The notes under the pieces were generated by a model. It did no database searches and had not been told where the DNA came from. It worked only from the letters and a program-made list of their open reading frames with translations. A stretch of DNA of 64,000 nucleotides from Spectribacter acetivorans (lineage in GTDB: Bacteria > Pseudomonadota > Gammaproteobacteria > Nevskiales > Salinisphaeraceae): positions 19,430-83,429 of the forward strand of contig NZ_JAVRHY010000012.1 of NCBI RefSeq assembly GCF_031846305.1, read 5' to 3'. Each line of letters opens with the position of its first letter. Position 1 is the first letter of the stretch. Made by a program: the position numbers and the translations under genes. This document shows positions 53,133 through 62,420 of this stretch, in pieces.

Positions 53133-55112
53133 TCAGAACCGCACGCTCAACCCCGCACTGAAGCGGCGTCCCGGCTGCGGGATGCGAAGAAACGAGGTGT
53201 GCCGGATGATCTCCTCGTCCAGCAGATTGTCGCCGCGCAGATACAACTGCGTGCGGGCACCCGCGCCGGGCAGTTCCACCGCGATGAAGGCCGTCATGAC
53301 GGTGTAGCCGTCGGTGGCGGTTTCCAGTGGTGCGGTGCGGTTCTGGTCGTCCGCCGTCAGGGCTTCCAGCGTGGCCTGCCAGGGGCCGTGGGTGAGGTCG
53401 AGGCCCAGACCCAGCCGCGCCGGAGTGATGCGGGGCAGGTTGGTGTCGTCGTCCAGCTCGCCGCGGACCATGTCCCCGAACACCCGCGCGGTCAGGCCCG
53501 TCGCGCCGGTCAGCAGGTCGTAGCCCAGCTCGAATTCGGCGCCGTAGAACATGGCATCGGCGGCGTTGTAATCCAGCAGGAGCAGTTCGCCGGCCGGGTC
53601 GAACACCCCTTCCTCGCTTACGCGATCGGCCTGGCCGTCCTGGGCGGGGGTGCCGGTGCCGTCGGCGTTGAGGCCGGCATCCACGGTATCCAGGAACACG
53701 AAATCGGCATAGTCGGTGACGAACAGATTGACCGACCAGCGCAGCCGGCCCGCTGTCTGTCGCAGCCCCAGGTCGAGACTGTTGGCGGTTTCCTCGTCCA
53801 GGTCGAGATCGCCCCGCTCGAAGGTCTGCGTGGCCTCGTGCGGACCGTTGCTGTAGAGCTCCTCGGCCGCCGGCCCGCGCTGGTACTGGCCCAGATTGAC
53901 CGTCAGCACGACATTGTTGCCCAGCGGGCGCAGCCCGCCCACCGACAGGCTGATCGGCGTGTGATCGCGATCCGGGTTGCCCCCCTCGGCCTGATGTTCC
54001 TGATACTCGATCCGGCCGCCCAGCTGCAGCGTCCAGGCGCCGACCGGCCGTTCCTCCACTGCGAACAAACCGACGTTGCGGGTATCCACCGGCGGCACGA
54101 ACACTTCCTCTTCGCCGAAGGCCTCGAACTGCCGGTCGAAGGCCTGGATGCCCAGGGCCCCGGTCCAGCCGGCCGCGTCACCGTGGGTCAGGGCCAGGCG
54201 CAGCTCGGTTTCCTGGTTGTCGAAGAACACTTCGCCGCCCTCGTCGTGGAGGTAGTCGGTGTAGGCCCCGGCGAATTCCAGCCGGTCGAAGCCGGGCAGT
54301 GGGTCGAGCAGCTCGCCGCCCAGATCGACGCGATCCTGGTCGATGGTGATGGTGGGGTCCTCGCCGGGAATCCCGTACTCGCTGCCGAAGCCGCTGATCG
54401 CCGCGCCCAGGTAGCCGCGGTCACCGGTCCAGGCGGCGCCGCCGCTGAACTGGTCGGTTTCCGAAAAGCTGTTGCCGATGGGTCGGTTGTCGTTGGCCTC
54501 GTAGTCATCGCTTTCGGTGACCCCGCCCTGGAGGTTCCAGGCCAGTGGTCCCGCGCCGCCGGACAGGTCCAGCCGGGCGAGCGTGTCATCCAGGGTGGAA
54601 TCCCCGATCGCCAGATCCATGTGGCCGGTCAGCCGGCTGGGAGCCGCCCGGGGAATGCGGTGGGTGACCACATTGACGACCCCGCCGATGGCGCCCGAGC
54701 CGTAGAGCAGCGTCGCCGGGCCCTTGAGGACCTCGATCTGGTGGGCGGATAGCGGGTCGATGGAGACGGCGTGATCCACGCTCAGGGTCGATACGTCGCC
54801 GGAGCCGAGGCCGTTTTCCTGCACCCGCACGCGGGCGCCCGACAGGCCACGGATCACCGGGCGTCCCACCCCCACGCCGAAGTCCGACGAGGACACGCCG
54901 GGTTCGCCGTCAAGCGTCCGGCCGAGGCTGTTGTCGCGCTGACGCAGGAGTTCGTCGTCGGCCACCACGGCCGCGGGTTGCAGGGCCTCGGCCTCGCCGC
55001 GGTCGCCCAGCGGCAGGGCCTCGACGGCGATCGGTTCGAGGGTTTCCGGTTCGGCGGCCGTTGCCGCCCCGAGACTCAGCGCCAGGATGGCGCCGGAGAC
55101 GAGAATACGCAT
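53133..55112 (-). CDS. TonB-dependent receptor, ZnuD-like
   Basis: A 659-residue outer membrane receptor. A signal peptide (ILVSGAILALSLGAATA) leads to a plug domain (QPAAVVADDELLRQRDNSLG; RPVIRGLSGARVRVQENGL; IEVLKGPATLLYGSGAIGG) and a beta barrel ending in RRFSAGLSVRF, with terminal Phe. The segments VTHRIP and EATQTFERGDLDLDEETANS resemble ZnuD zinc receptors. A candidate Zur box upstream of the preceding small gene supports zinc as ligand; this is inference. Confidence 0.85.
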   Translation of the reverse strand: MRILVSGAILALSLGAATAAEPETLEPIAVEALPLGDRGEAEALQPAAVVADDELLRQRDNSLGRTLDGEPGVSSSDFGVGVGRPVIRGLSGARVRVQENGLGSGDVSTLSVDHAVSIDPLSAHQIEVLKGPATLLYGSGAIGGVVNVVTHRIPRAAPSRLTGHMDLAIGDSTLDDTLARLDLSGGAGPLAWNLQGGVTESDDYEANDNRPIGNSFSETDQFSGGAAWTGDRGYLGAAISGFGSEYGIPGEDPTITIDQDRVDLGGELLDPLPGFDRLEFAGAYTDYLHDEGGEVFFDNQETELRLALTHGDAAGWTGALGIQAFDRQFEAFGEEEVFVPPVDTRNVGLFAVEERPVGAWTLQLGGRIEYQEHQAEGGNPDRDHTPISLSVGGLRPLGNNVVLTVNLGQYQRGPAAEELYSNGPHEATQTFERGDLDLDEETANSLDLGLRQTAGRLRWSVNLFVTDYADFVFLDTVDAGLNADGTGTPAQDGQADRVSEEGVFDPAGELLLLDYNAADAMFYGAEFELGYDLLTGATGLTARVFGDMVRGELDDDTNLPRITPARLGLGLDLTHGPWQATLEALTADDQNRTAPLETATDGYTVMTAFIAVELPGAGARTQLYLRGDNLLDEEIIRHTSFLRIPQPGRRFSAGLSVRF

Positions 55113-55193
55113 GGGAAAGGTCCTGATCGGTGGCGCCCGCGGGCGCCGTATGCAATCGCCCCCGCGGCAGGCGGAGACGGCGGATCGAATGGA

Positions 55194-55454
55194 TCAGGAC
55201 AGGACTGGTGGTGCGCGGCTGCGGTAGGCAAGAACCGGCCGCGCCGGCGGCCGGCGCAGCGTGGCCGGCGCTGGTGTCCCGTGCGTGGCCGGCAGAGACG
55301 TCGTCGCGGTCCCGGCCGGCGGGGCCGCATCCAGCCCGCTGCCGTGCGCGCATACCACGCAGGCATGGTCGGCATGGTCGATGGCCGGATGTTCGAATGC
55401 GTGCGCCGCGCCCAGCAACTGCACCGCCAGCAGGGCGGTGATCAGCAGTCGCAT
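55194..55454 (-). CDS. Small exported His/Cys protein (DUF2946-like)
   Basis: About 86 residues: signal peptide (RLLITALLAVQLLGAAHA) then FEHPAIDHADHACVVCAHGSG, a short cluster of five His and two Cys likely to bind metal, and a Pro/Ala/Thr-rich tail. ATG at 55454 lies about 20 bases after the predicted transcription start; the upstream ATG at 55475 would be leaderless. It precedes the ZnuD-like receptor by 81 bases. A periplasmic zinc-handling role is inferred. Confidence 0.65.
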   Translation of the reverse strand: MRLLITALLAVQLLGAAHAFEHPAIDHADHACVVCAHGSGLDAAPPAGTATTSLPATHGTPAPATLRRPPARPVLAYRSRAPPVLS

Positions 55455-55475
55455 GGGAAGGCGCGTCGATCGCAT

Positions 55476-55490
55476 CGTTACAGTATAACG
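55476..55490 (-). promoter_or_regulatory. Candidate Zur box overlapping a -10 element
   Basis: CGTTA-CAGTA-TAACG is an inverted repeat resembling Zur operators (GTTATA..TATAAC). On the minus strand it contains TATACT (55487-55482), a good -10 hexamer, so a bound repressor would block transcription of the small gene and receptor. Confidence 0.6.
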
Positions 55491-55509
55491 TTTATCGCAA
55501 CCCAACAGG

Positions 55510-57192
55510 TCAAACGTCGCCGGACCTTTCTTCGATCATGGTCTGACGCATGCGGAATTTCTGCACCTTGCCCGTGATGGTCATGGGGAAGTCCTCGACG
55601 AACCGGATCAGCCGCGGAATCTTGTAGTGGGCGATCTCGCCCTCGCAGAAGGCGCGAACGGCCTGTGCATCAGTCGTGGCCCCGGCCCTGAGCCGGATCC
55701 AGGCGCAGAGTTCCTCACCGTATTTCTCGTCGGGCACGCCGATCACCTGGACATCCTCGATATCCGGATGGCGGTAGAGGAACTCCTCGATTTCGCGTGG
55801 ATAGATGTTCTCGCCGCCGCGGATCACCATGTCCTTGAGCCGGCCGACGATGCGGCAATAGCCGTGTTCGTCCAGGGTGGCGAGGTCGCCGGTGTGCATC
55901 CAGCGGGCCGCGTCGATGGCCTCGCGGGTTTTCTCGTCGTCGTCCCAGTAGCCCAGCATCACGCTGTAGCCGCGGGTGCACAGCTCGCCGGGCTCGCCGC
56001 GCGGCACCACCCGGCCGGCCTCGTCCACGATCTTGACTTCCAGGTGCGGTTGTATCCGGCCGACTGTGCCCACCCGGTTGGCCAGGCTGTCGTCGGCGCC
56101 GGTCTGGAAACTCACCGGAGAGGTTTCGGTCATGCCGTAGGCGATTGTGACCTCGCTCATGTGCATTTCGTCGATAACTCGCTTCATCACCGCTTCCGGG
56201 CAGGGCGAACCGGCCATGATGCCGGTGCGCAGTGACGACAGGTCGAAGCTGCCGAAATCCGGATGCGACAGCTCGGCAATGAACATGGTGGGCACGCCGT
56301 AGAGCGCGGTGCAGCGTTCGGCTGCCATGGTTTCCAGCACCGCGCCGGGGTCGAAGGCCTCGCCGGCGTAGACGATGGTGCTGCCGTGGGTGATGCAGCC
56401 GAGGTTGCCCATCACCATGCCGAAGCAGTGGTACAGCGGCACCGGTACGCACAGGCGGTCCGCCGGCGTCAGGCGGATGGCTTCGCCGACGAAGAAGCCA
56501 TTGTTGAGGATGTTGTGGTGCGACAGCGTCGCGCCCTTGGGATTGCCGGTGGTGCCGCTGGTGAACTGGATATTGATGGGGTCGTCGGCCTGCAGGGTGG
56601 CCGTAATCTCGGCCAGCTGCTCGCGATGCGGCGGCGTCACCCGGCCCGGCAGCGCGTCGAAATTGAACATGCCCGGCGTGGGGTCGGGGCCCAGCCGGAT
56701 TACGTGGCGCAGCGACGGCACCTCGGCGGCCTGCAGCTGGCCCGGCTCGCATTCAGCGAGTTCGGGGGCCACGCTCTGCACGATGCCAAGGTAGTCGCTG
56801 CTGGCGTAGGCCGGCATCAGGATCAGCGCCTTGCAGCCCACCTTGTTAACCGCGTACACCAGCTCCGATCGCCGATAGGCCGGGTTGATGTTAACCAGCA
56901 CCAGACCGGCCCGAGCGGTGGCGAGTTGCGTGATCAGCCAGGCCGCGTTGTTGTGCGACCAGATACCGATTCGGTCCCCGGGCGCCAGCCCCAGGGCCAG
57001 GAATGCTGCGGCGTATTCGTCCACCCGCGTCTGCAGTTCGCGGTAGGTCAGGCGCAGATTCTCGTGCCGGCTGACCAGGGCCTCGCGGTCGCCGTGTTCG
57101 GCCACCGTCCGGTCGAACGCCCGGCCGATGGTGTCGCCCAGCAGCGGCACCGGACTGGCGCCGTGGACGTAGCTGAGTTCGCCTGCCGCCAT
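55510..57192 (-). CDS. AMP-binding acyl-CoA synthetase
   Basis: A 560-residue ANL-superfamily ligase that activates a carboxylate as acyl-AMP and then acyl-CoA. The P-loop-like A3 motif is FTSGTTGNPKGATLSH; A5 is YGMTETSP, A7/A8 are HTGDLATLDEHGYCRIVGRL KD, and the catalytic Lys is in TGKVQKF near the end. It resembles medium/long-chain fatty acid ligases. GGGAGGAG precedes the ATG at 57192. The true substrate is unknown. Confidence 0.9.
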   Translation of the reverse strand: MAAGELSYVHGASPVPLLGDTIGRAFDRTVAEHGDREALVSRHENLRLTYRELQTRVDEYAAAFLALGLAPGDRIGIWSHNNAAWLITQLATARAGLVLVNINPAYRRSELVYAVNKVGCKALILMPAYASSDYLGIVQSVAPELAECEPGQLQAAEVPSLRHVIRLGPDPTPGMFNFDALPGRVTPPHREQLAEITATLQADDPINIQFTSGTTGNPKGATLSHHNILNNGFFVGEAIRLTPADRLCVPVPLYHCFGMVMGNLGCITHGSTIVYAGEAFDPGAVLETMAAERCTALYGVPTMFIAELSHPDFGSFDLSSLRTGIMAGSPCPEAVMKRVIDEMHMSEVTIAYGMTETSPVSFQTGADDSLANRVGTVGRIQPHLEVKIVDEAGRVVPRGEPGELCTRGYSVMLGYWDDDEKTREAIDAARWMHTGDLATLDEHGYCRIVGRLKDMVIRGGENIYPREIEEFLYRHPDIEDVQVIGVPDEKYGEELCAWIRLRAGATTDAQAVRAFCEGEIAHYKIPRLIRFVEDFPMTITGKVQKFRMRQTMIEERSGDV

Positions 57193-57242
57193 CGTCTCCT
57201 CCCGTCGTGTTGTTTTACGGGGTCGACTTAAACGCGTTTGCC

Positions 57243-57260
57243 GGCGGCTGGCAAGCCGCC
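57243..57260 (-). terminator. Short hairpin after the response regulator gene
   Basis: GGCGGCT and AGCCGCC (7-bp stem, 4-base loop) lie 10 bases beyond the response regulator stop. No T-run follows on the minus strand except a distant TTT, so it is a weak terminator candidate. Confidence 0.3.
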
Positions 57261-57270
57261 CTGGTGTGCG

Positions 57271-57930
57271 TCAGTCGGTGGTCGGTGGCCCCGTCTCCGG
57301 TGTGCCGTCGTAGCGCATGGCCAGACGCACCATGTCGGCAATGCTGTCGACCGCCAGCTTGTGCTTGATGCGCACCAGATAATTGGACACCGACTTGTGC
57401 GACAGCCCCAACGTATCGGCAACGGTGGCATTGCTGTGACCGCTGGCCACCAGGCGGAAAACGTCCTGCTCGCGCGGCGTCAGCGCCTGCACCGGACTGG
57501 CCAGGGCGCTCACCCGGCTGACCGCCAGCGCCTCGGCCATGTCCGGGCTGAGGTAGGTCTCACCAGCCAGGATTTCCCGCACGCCCTCGAGCAGGCATTC
57601 CGGCGGGCTGGTCTTGGTGATGTAGCCGGCGGCCCCGGCACGCAGGGCGCGGGCGGCGAACGTGGGATCGTCGTGCATGGTGAACACCAGCACCCGCGGC
57701 GGGCGCGGCCGGGTGCGGATGCGCTCGATCAGTTCCAGCCCGTGCACGTCCGGCAGCGACAGATCCAGGATCACAAGCTGCGGGCGGCTGTCCTGCAGCA
57801 TCTGCCAGCCCGCCTCGCCGGTGCCGGCCTCGCGGCAGGCGCCGAAGCGTCGCAGCTCCAGCAGTTCGCGGCAGCCGCCGCGTACCACTTCGTGGTCGTC
57901 GATGAGCAGGATGGCGGGGGTGGCACTCAA
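57271..57930 (-). CDS. NarL/FixJ-type response regulator
   Basis: About 219 residues. The receiver domain has the acidic pair in LLIDDHEVV and the phospho-acceptor Asp in VILDLSLPDVHG, with conserved Thr/Lys in FTMHDD and ITKTSP. A LuxR-type helix-turn-helix follows (LTPREQDVFRLVASGHSN; GLSHKSVSNYLVRIKHKL). The likely start is TTG 57930 just before the receiver domain; a TTG at 57990 would add 20 residues. It is divergent from its probable kinase. Confidence 0.88.
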   Translation of the reverse strand: MSATPAILLIDDHEVVRGGCRELLELRRFGACREAGTGEAGWQMLQDSRPQLVILDLSLPDVHGLELIERIRTRPRPPRVLVFTMHDDPTFAARALRAGAAGYITKTSPPECLLEGVREILAGETYLSPDMAEALAVSRVSALASPVQALTPREQDVFRLVASGHSNATVADTLGLSHKSVSNYLVRIKHKLAVDSIADMVRLAMRYDGTPETGPPTTD

Positions 57931-58151
57931 GGCGCAGGCGGAACCGGGGGTTATCCGCCCGATGATGCGCCGGGTGCCATGGCGGTGCAATCGGGCGAAA
58001 TGCCCGATCCGGCTCCTGTCGATCGGGCGCGGCCGGGGCTCGTGGCATCATCATTGCCGCGATCCGACCGTTGCTGCCGACGTTGCCCAGCCCCCACGAC
58101 ATAACCGATCCGGACACCGGGCCGCTGCCTGACTCGCGGCGGCGTCGCAGC

Positions 58152-59498
58152 ATGTCGCTGAAGTTGCGGCTGCTGGCCATCGTCGCCGGTGTGTTGATGC
58201 TGGGACTGGTGGCGGACCTGGCGATCATTCTGCAGGGAGCGCGGCAGGCCGTGGTGGACGAGATCAACGCCAACCTGCTTTTCAGCCGCGACCTTCTGGG
58301 TTTCTTCGTGAGCGACACCCGCCACCTGCTCTCGCGGGAAGATGTCGAGCGTCTGTCGGTGGTGTTTCAGGATCTGCGGCATGTGCGCGTCTCGGTGGCA
58401 TCGTCGCCGGGCGAGTGGACGGTGCTCAATGAGCGCCCGGATGCGGTGAGGCCCCCCGCCTGGTTCGAATACCTGGTGGTCCCCGCCGACCGCGATTTTC
58501 CCGATATCGAGTTCCACGGCTGGGGCAACGCCAGCATTCGCATTCAGGCCACGCCGGACGACGAGGTGGCCGAAGTCTGGGGCGAGGTCACCGGTCTGCT
58601 GCCGCTGATGCTGGGTCTGGTGGTTCTCGTGTGCCTGCTGGTCTATGTCGGTATCTGGTTCGGGCTTGCGCCGCTACGCGGTCTGCACGACGGTTTCCGG
58701 CGTCTGGAAGCGGATGAATTCGACGTATGTCTGCCCACCGACGCGGTGCCGGAGCTGGCCGACACCCAGCGCCGCTTCAATCATCTGGCTGCGGTGCTGG
58801 CGAGCCACAATGCCGAGCGGGCGGCGCTCATGCGGCGGCTGGTGACCATGCAGGAGGACGAGCGCCGCAGCATTGCCCGGGAACTGCATGACGAAATGGG
58901 ACCGCACCTGTTCGGGCTGCGGTCGCGGCTGAGTGCCCTGGCCTGGTCGGCCGAGGCGGGAGATACCGCCTCCATGCCCGACCGCGCGCGGGCGATGCAG
59001 GACGGCCTGGAACACCTGCAGCAGCAGGTGCGGCGGCTGCTCAAGCAGCTGCGGCCGCCGGTGCTGGATGACCTCGGCCTGGCCCAGGCGCTGGACGGGT
59101 TGGTGGCCGACTGGCAGCGCCGGCATCCCGAAGTCGACTGGGTGCTGGCCCGCTGCGACCTGGCGGTGATGCCGGATGACGCCGTCCAGGTCACCGCCTA
59201 TCGGGCGGTGCAGGAATGCCTGACCAACGTGGCCCGCCACGCGGCCGCCACCCGGGCGGTCGTGCAGTTGTGGACCGAAGACGACGCGCGCCTGCGCCTG
59301 GATGTCACTGACAATGGCGCCGGGCAGCCGCATCGGCTGGTTCCCGGTATGGGGTTGACCGGTCTGCGCGAACGGGTGGTGGCGCTCAACGGGGCGATGG
59401 CGCTTGAATCCGGGGAACAGGGCGAAGGCCTGCGCGTGAGCGTGACACTGCCGCTGACCGCATCCGCGTCGCCGGATCATCCCGAGCCGATTGGCTGA
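58152..59498 (+). CDS. Membrane sensor histidine kinase (HisKA_3)
   Basis: A 448-residue kinase with two membrane helices (about 6-27 and 155-180) around a periplasmic sensor of about 125 residues, a HAMP-like linker (PLRGLHDGFRRLEADEF), a dimerisation helix with the phospho-His in RRSIARELHDEMG, and an HATPase domain (QECLTNVARHA; DNGAGQ; GMGLTGLRERV). ATG at 58152 is chosen over the upstream TTG. It pairs with the divergent response regulator. A receptor gene follows, suggesting control of an uptake function. Confidence 0.9.
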   Translation: MSLKLRLLAIVAGVLMLGLVADLAIILQGARQAVVDEINANLLFSRDLLGFFVSDTRHLLSREDVERLSVVFQDLRHVRVSVASSPGEWTVLNERPDAVRPPAWFEYLVVPADRDFPDIEFHGWGNASIRIQATPDDEVAEVWGEVTGLLPLMLGLVVLVCLLVYVGIWFGLAPLRGLHDGFRRLEADEFDVCLPTDAVPELADTQRRFNHLAAVLASHNAERAALMRRLVTMQEDERRSIARELHDEMGPHLFGLRSRLSALAWSAEAGDTASMPDRARAMQDGLEHLQQQVRRLLKQLRPPVLDDLGLAQALDGLVADWQRRHPEVDWVLARCDLAVMPDDAVQVTAYRAVQECLTNVARHAAATRAVVQLWTEDDARLRLDVTDNGAGQPHRLVPGMGLTGLRERVVALNGAMALESGEQGEGLRVSVTLPLTASASPDHPEPIG

Positions 59499-59712
59499 CT
59501 GGTCACCAGCACCGGATCTCAAATCGGGAAGATATCCACTATCCAGCCCGCGGGCCAGGGCTTAGCGTCATTTCCGGGGGTCGCCACAGGCGGCCGGAGA
59601 CATAAACGACGCAGCGTCGGGGGGATACAAAGCCGGTCACGCTCAGTCGGCCGGCGCGCCCGCCGGGTCTGGGCCCGGAACCGGGTGCTGCGTCTCGGAG
59701 GAGAACGCTTTC

Positions 59713-61971
59713 ATGTTCATCAAGACAAAGGCCGGCCGCGCGGCGCCGCTGGCATTCGGTACGCTGTTCCTGTTCGCCGGTCACGCGGCGCAGGCCCAGG
59801 AGGAAACCGGCGCGCTGGCGCCGATCGATATCGAGGCCACCCTGCCCACCGAGGTTGATCAGACCCCGGGCGCGGCCACCCAGATCACCGAGGAGCAGAT
59901 CGAGACCTACCAGCCCTACACGCTGATGGACACGCTCGACTTCGCCCCCGGCGTGCGCACCATCTATGACGACGTGCTTGGCCGGCGCTCCGGCATCGCC
60001 ATTCGCGGCGCGCCCGCCCGGCGGTCCCGCAAGGTGCTGCTGATGGAAGATGGCGTACCGATTAACGCCTCCACCTACATCGATCCCAGCGCCCACTACA
60101 CTCCGCCGCAGGAACGTCTCGAACGGGTGGACGTGCTCAAGGGTGCCGGTCATGTGCTGCACGGGCCGCTGAACAACCACGGCATCATCAACTTCATCAA
60201 CAAGCGGCCTACGGAAACCCCGGAAACCACGGTGGAACTGGCCGGCGGTGATCCGAGCACCTTCAAGCGCCACATCATGCATACCCGCACCGACGGCCCG
60301 CTGGGGCTGGTGCTGTCCTACTCGGGGCTGGACGCCGACGGCAGCTTCGATATCGAGGAATTCCAGTACGACGATTTCTTTGCCAGCGGTGATCTGGCAA
60401 TTAACGACACCCAGGACCTGGGTTTGTCGATCACCTACTTCCGCGAGCGCTCCGACTACGACGAAAGCAACCTGCTGCCGGCTGAGTACGCCGCCAACCC
60501 GCGCAGCAAGCAAGGCCGCTTCGCGCAGGAGAACAACAACTTCTCCATCAACTACTGGAAGTTCGACCTCACCCACGACTGGCAGCTCAGCGACACGCTG
60601 TCGATGTCCACCAAGCTGTTCCATACCGACCTCGAGCGGCCGCGCTTTACCGTGGAACCCGACGAGGTGGACGTGAACAACGGCGTGCCGGATTTCAGCC
60701 CGGGCGGTTACGAGGATCCCGCGTTCTTCTTCGAGCCGGGCGTGAGCGGCGTGATGATCGGCCGCGATCGCAGCTACCAGACCACCGGCCTGGAAACCCG
60801 CTTCCAGCTCGCCGGCATTCAGACCGGTCGCGTCACCCACAATTTCCAGTGGGGCCTGCGCTACGAGGTGCATGAGTTCCAGAATCGCGAACCGGTCGGC
60901 AACACCGGCGAACTGCTGGATGAAGGCAATCGCGGGCGGGTCGGCATCGGCGTGACCGAGCCCACCACCGGCGAAGAGAATTCGCTGGCGGAATTCGATG
61001 CCGATGCGGTATCGGGCTTCTTCCAGGACGCCATCCGCATGGGCTTCTGGACCGTGACGCCCGGCATTCGCGTGGAACGCTACACCCAGGAGCGCGAGGT
61101 CATCATCGACGACAGCGGTCCCGGTTCCCCGCGCGAGGACGACGACAACACCCTGGTGCTGCCCAGCATCAGCGTGGTCTACGACGGCTACGAGCGCACC
61201 CAGTGGTTCGCCAACGTGGGCCGTGGCTACACGCCGGCGTTCGCCCGGACGGCCGATGACTTCCCGCTGGAGCCGGAAACCGGTATCAACTCGCAGATCG
61301 GTTTCCGCACCGCGGCGTTCCCGGGGCTGCGCATGGAAGGCGCTGTGTTCTACAACGACTACCAGGACACCATCACCCAGGAGCCCATTACCATCGACGG
61401 CGCCAACCTGGTGGTTAACAACGACGACTCCCGCTCCTACGGGTTCGATCTGGGCGGGCGCTTCAATTCCGCGGCGCTCACCGGTTCACGACTGAACCTG
61501 TTCGCCGAGCTGGCCTACAGCTACACCAAGGCCGAGTTCACCTCGGGCCCGGTGGACGGCAACCGCATTCCGGAAGTGCCGGAACACGCGGGTAACCTCA
61601 CACTGGGCATGGATCACGAGGCGGGCTGGCATCTGAGTGCCACCATGCATTACTTCGGGGATTTCTTCTCCGGCAGCCTGAACAGTGACGTGGTCACCGT
61701 GGCGGACGAGGACGGCAACCCGATCGACCCGGCCAATCCAACCCGGCCGACCGGAAGCTCCGAAATCCGCGAGCCGATCATCTTCGGCAACGTGCCCAGC
61801 CACACCATCTACTCGGCCCGGGCCAGCTACCAGCTGCCGAATACCGGGACCACGCTATGGCTGCAGGGGCGCAATCTCACCGACAAGCTGTTCCCGGTGG
61901 ACTACGCCAACGGCCTGCGGCCGGGCCCGGAACGCACGGTGATCATCGGGTTGACCTCCAAGTTCGAGTAG
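59713..61971 (+). CDS. TonB-dependent receptor (FecA/siderophore-type)
   Basis: A 752-residue outer membrane receptor with signal peptide (APLAFGTLFLFAGHAAQAQ), plug domain (YTLMDTLDFAPGVRTIYDD; SGIAIRGAPARRSRKVLLME; VDVLKGAGHVLHG) and a large barrel ending GLTSKFE with terminal Phe-Glu. No FecA-type extra signalling domain is seen before the plug, so control would run through the two-component pair. The ligand (ferric citrate or another chelate) is unknown. GGAGGAG precedes the ATG. Confidence 0.88.
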   Translation: MFIKTKAGRAAPLAFGTLFLFAGHAAQAQEETGALAPIDIEATLPTEVDQTPGAATQITEEQIETYQPYTLMDTLDFAPGVRTIYDDVLGRRSGIAIRGAPARRSRKVLLMEDGVPINASTYIDPSAHYTPPQERLERVDVLKGAGHVLHGPLNNHGIINFINKRPTETPETTVELAGGDPSTFKRHIMHTRTDGPLGLVLSYSGLDADGSFDIEEFQYDDFFASGDLAINDTQDLGLSITYFRERSDYDESNLLPAEYAANPRSKQGRFAQENNNFSINYWKFDLTHDWQLSDTLSMSTKLFHTDLERPRFTVEPDEVDVNNGVPDFSPGGYEDPAFFFEPGVSGVMIGRDRSYQTTGLETRFQLAGIQTGRVTHNFQWGLRYEVHEFQNREPVGNTGELLDEGNRGRVGIGVTEPTTGEENSLAEFDADAVSGFFQDAIRMGFWTVTPGIRVERYTQEREVIIDDSGPGSPREDDDNTLVLPSISVVYDGYERTQWFANVGRGYTPAFARTADDFPLEPETGINSQIGFRTAAFPGLRMEGAVFYNDYQDTITQEPITIDGANLVVNNDDSRSYGFDLGGRFNSAALTGSRLNLFAELAYSYTKAEFTSGPVDGNRIPEVPEHAGNLTLGMDHEAGWHLSATMHYFGDFFSGSLNSDVVTVADEDGNPIDPANPTRPTGSSEIREPIIFGNVPSHTIYSARASYQLPNTGTTLWLQGRNLTDKLFPVDYANGLRPGPERTVIIGLTSKFE

Positions 61972-61994
61972 CACAACCGTCTTGCAATGACCCC

Positions 61995-62036
61995 ATCGGG
62001 CGGGGCCGGCGTCAGCTGGCCCCGCCCGATCTTGTT
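61995..62036 (+). terminator. Rho-independent terminator after the receptor gene
   Basis: A perfect 13-bp GC-rich stem (61995-62007 with 62018-62030), 10-base loop, then CTTGTTT. It lies 23 bases beyond the receptor stop. Confidence 0.85.
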
Positions 62037-62420
62037 TGAGGCTACCGTAACGCCCGGATACTTCCTGCCCCGCCGGCGAGCGCAACAGCCGTTGCACCCG
62101 GTGGCCCGTGTGTAGGGAATTGACCTTGTCGAAAGTCAGGCAATCGCTTTTTGCTTGTCAGGAAAATAGGTGATTGCCCTACAGCTTTTCTCCAACCGGC
62201 CGTCAACCTGTCTGTCCAGAGGAATCGATAACACGGCCGTAATCTCCCGAATTTTCCACGGGGGAAAGCTAGCAAGGGCGGAAAAGGCAACTCCCGGCGG
62301 CAGTCCCGCCCGGTCGAACAGTCGCGGATCGCGCCATGTGCGCCACTCGAGTGCTTTTCCGTGGGGTTCTACGCCTCCAGGCTGTTCCGCGGGGCGGGTA
62401 GGGATTTTCGGGAAGTCTTC
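62037..62420 (+). other. Non-coding stretch before the GGDEF gene
   Basis: No gene is seen. It holds an inverted repeat GGCAATC (62139-62145) / GATTGCC (62172-62178) around AT-richer sequence, a -35-like TTGACC at 62120-62125 without a clear -10, and an RBS (GGGAAG) before ATG 62421. I tested it by eye for the GEMM c-di-GMP riboswitch core and did not find it. Confidence 0.45.

Noticed and set aside
59499..59712. Possible tRNA or structured RNA before the second receptor
   Set aside because: GC-rich inverted segments are present but no tRNA cloverleaf, T-loop or anticodon pattern could be drawn.
62037..62420. Possible c-di-GMP riboswitch before the GGDEF gene
   Set aside because: The conserved GEMM core and tetraloop receptor are not recognisable; only a simple inverted repeat is present.
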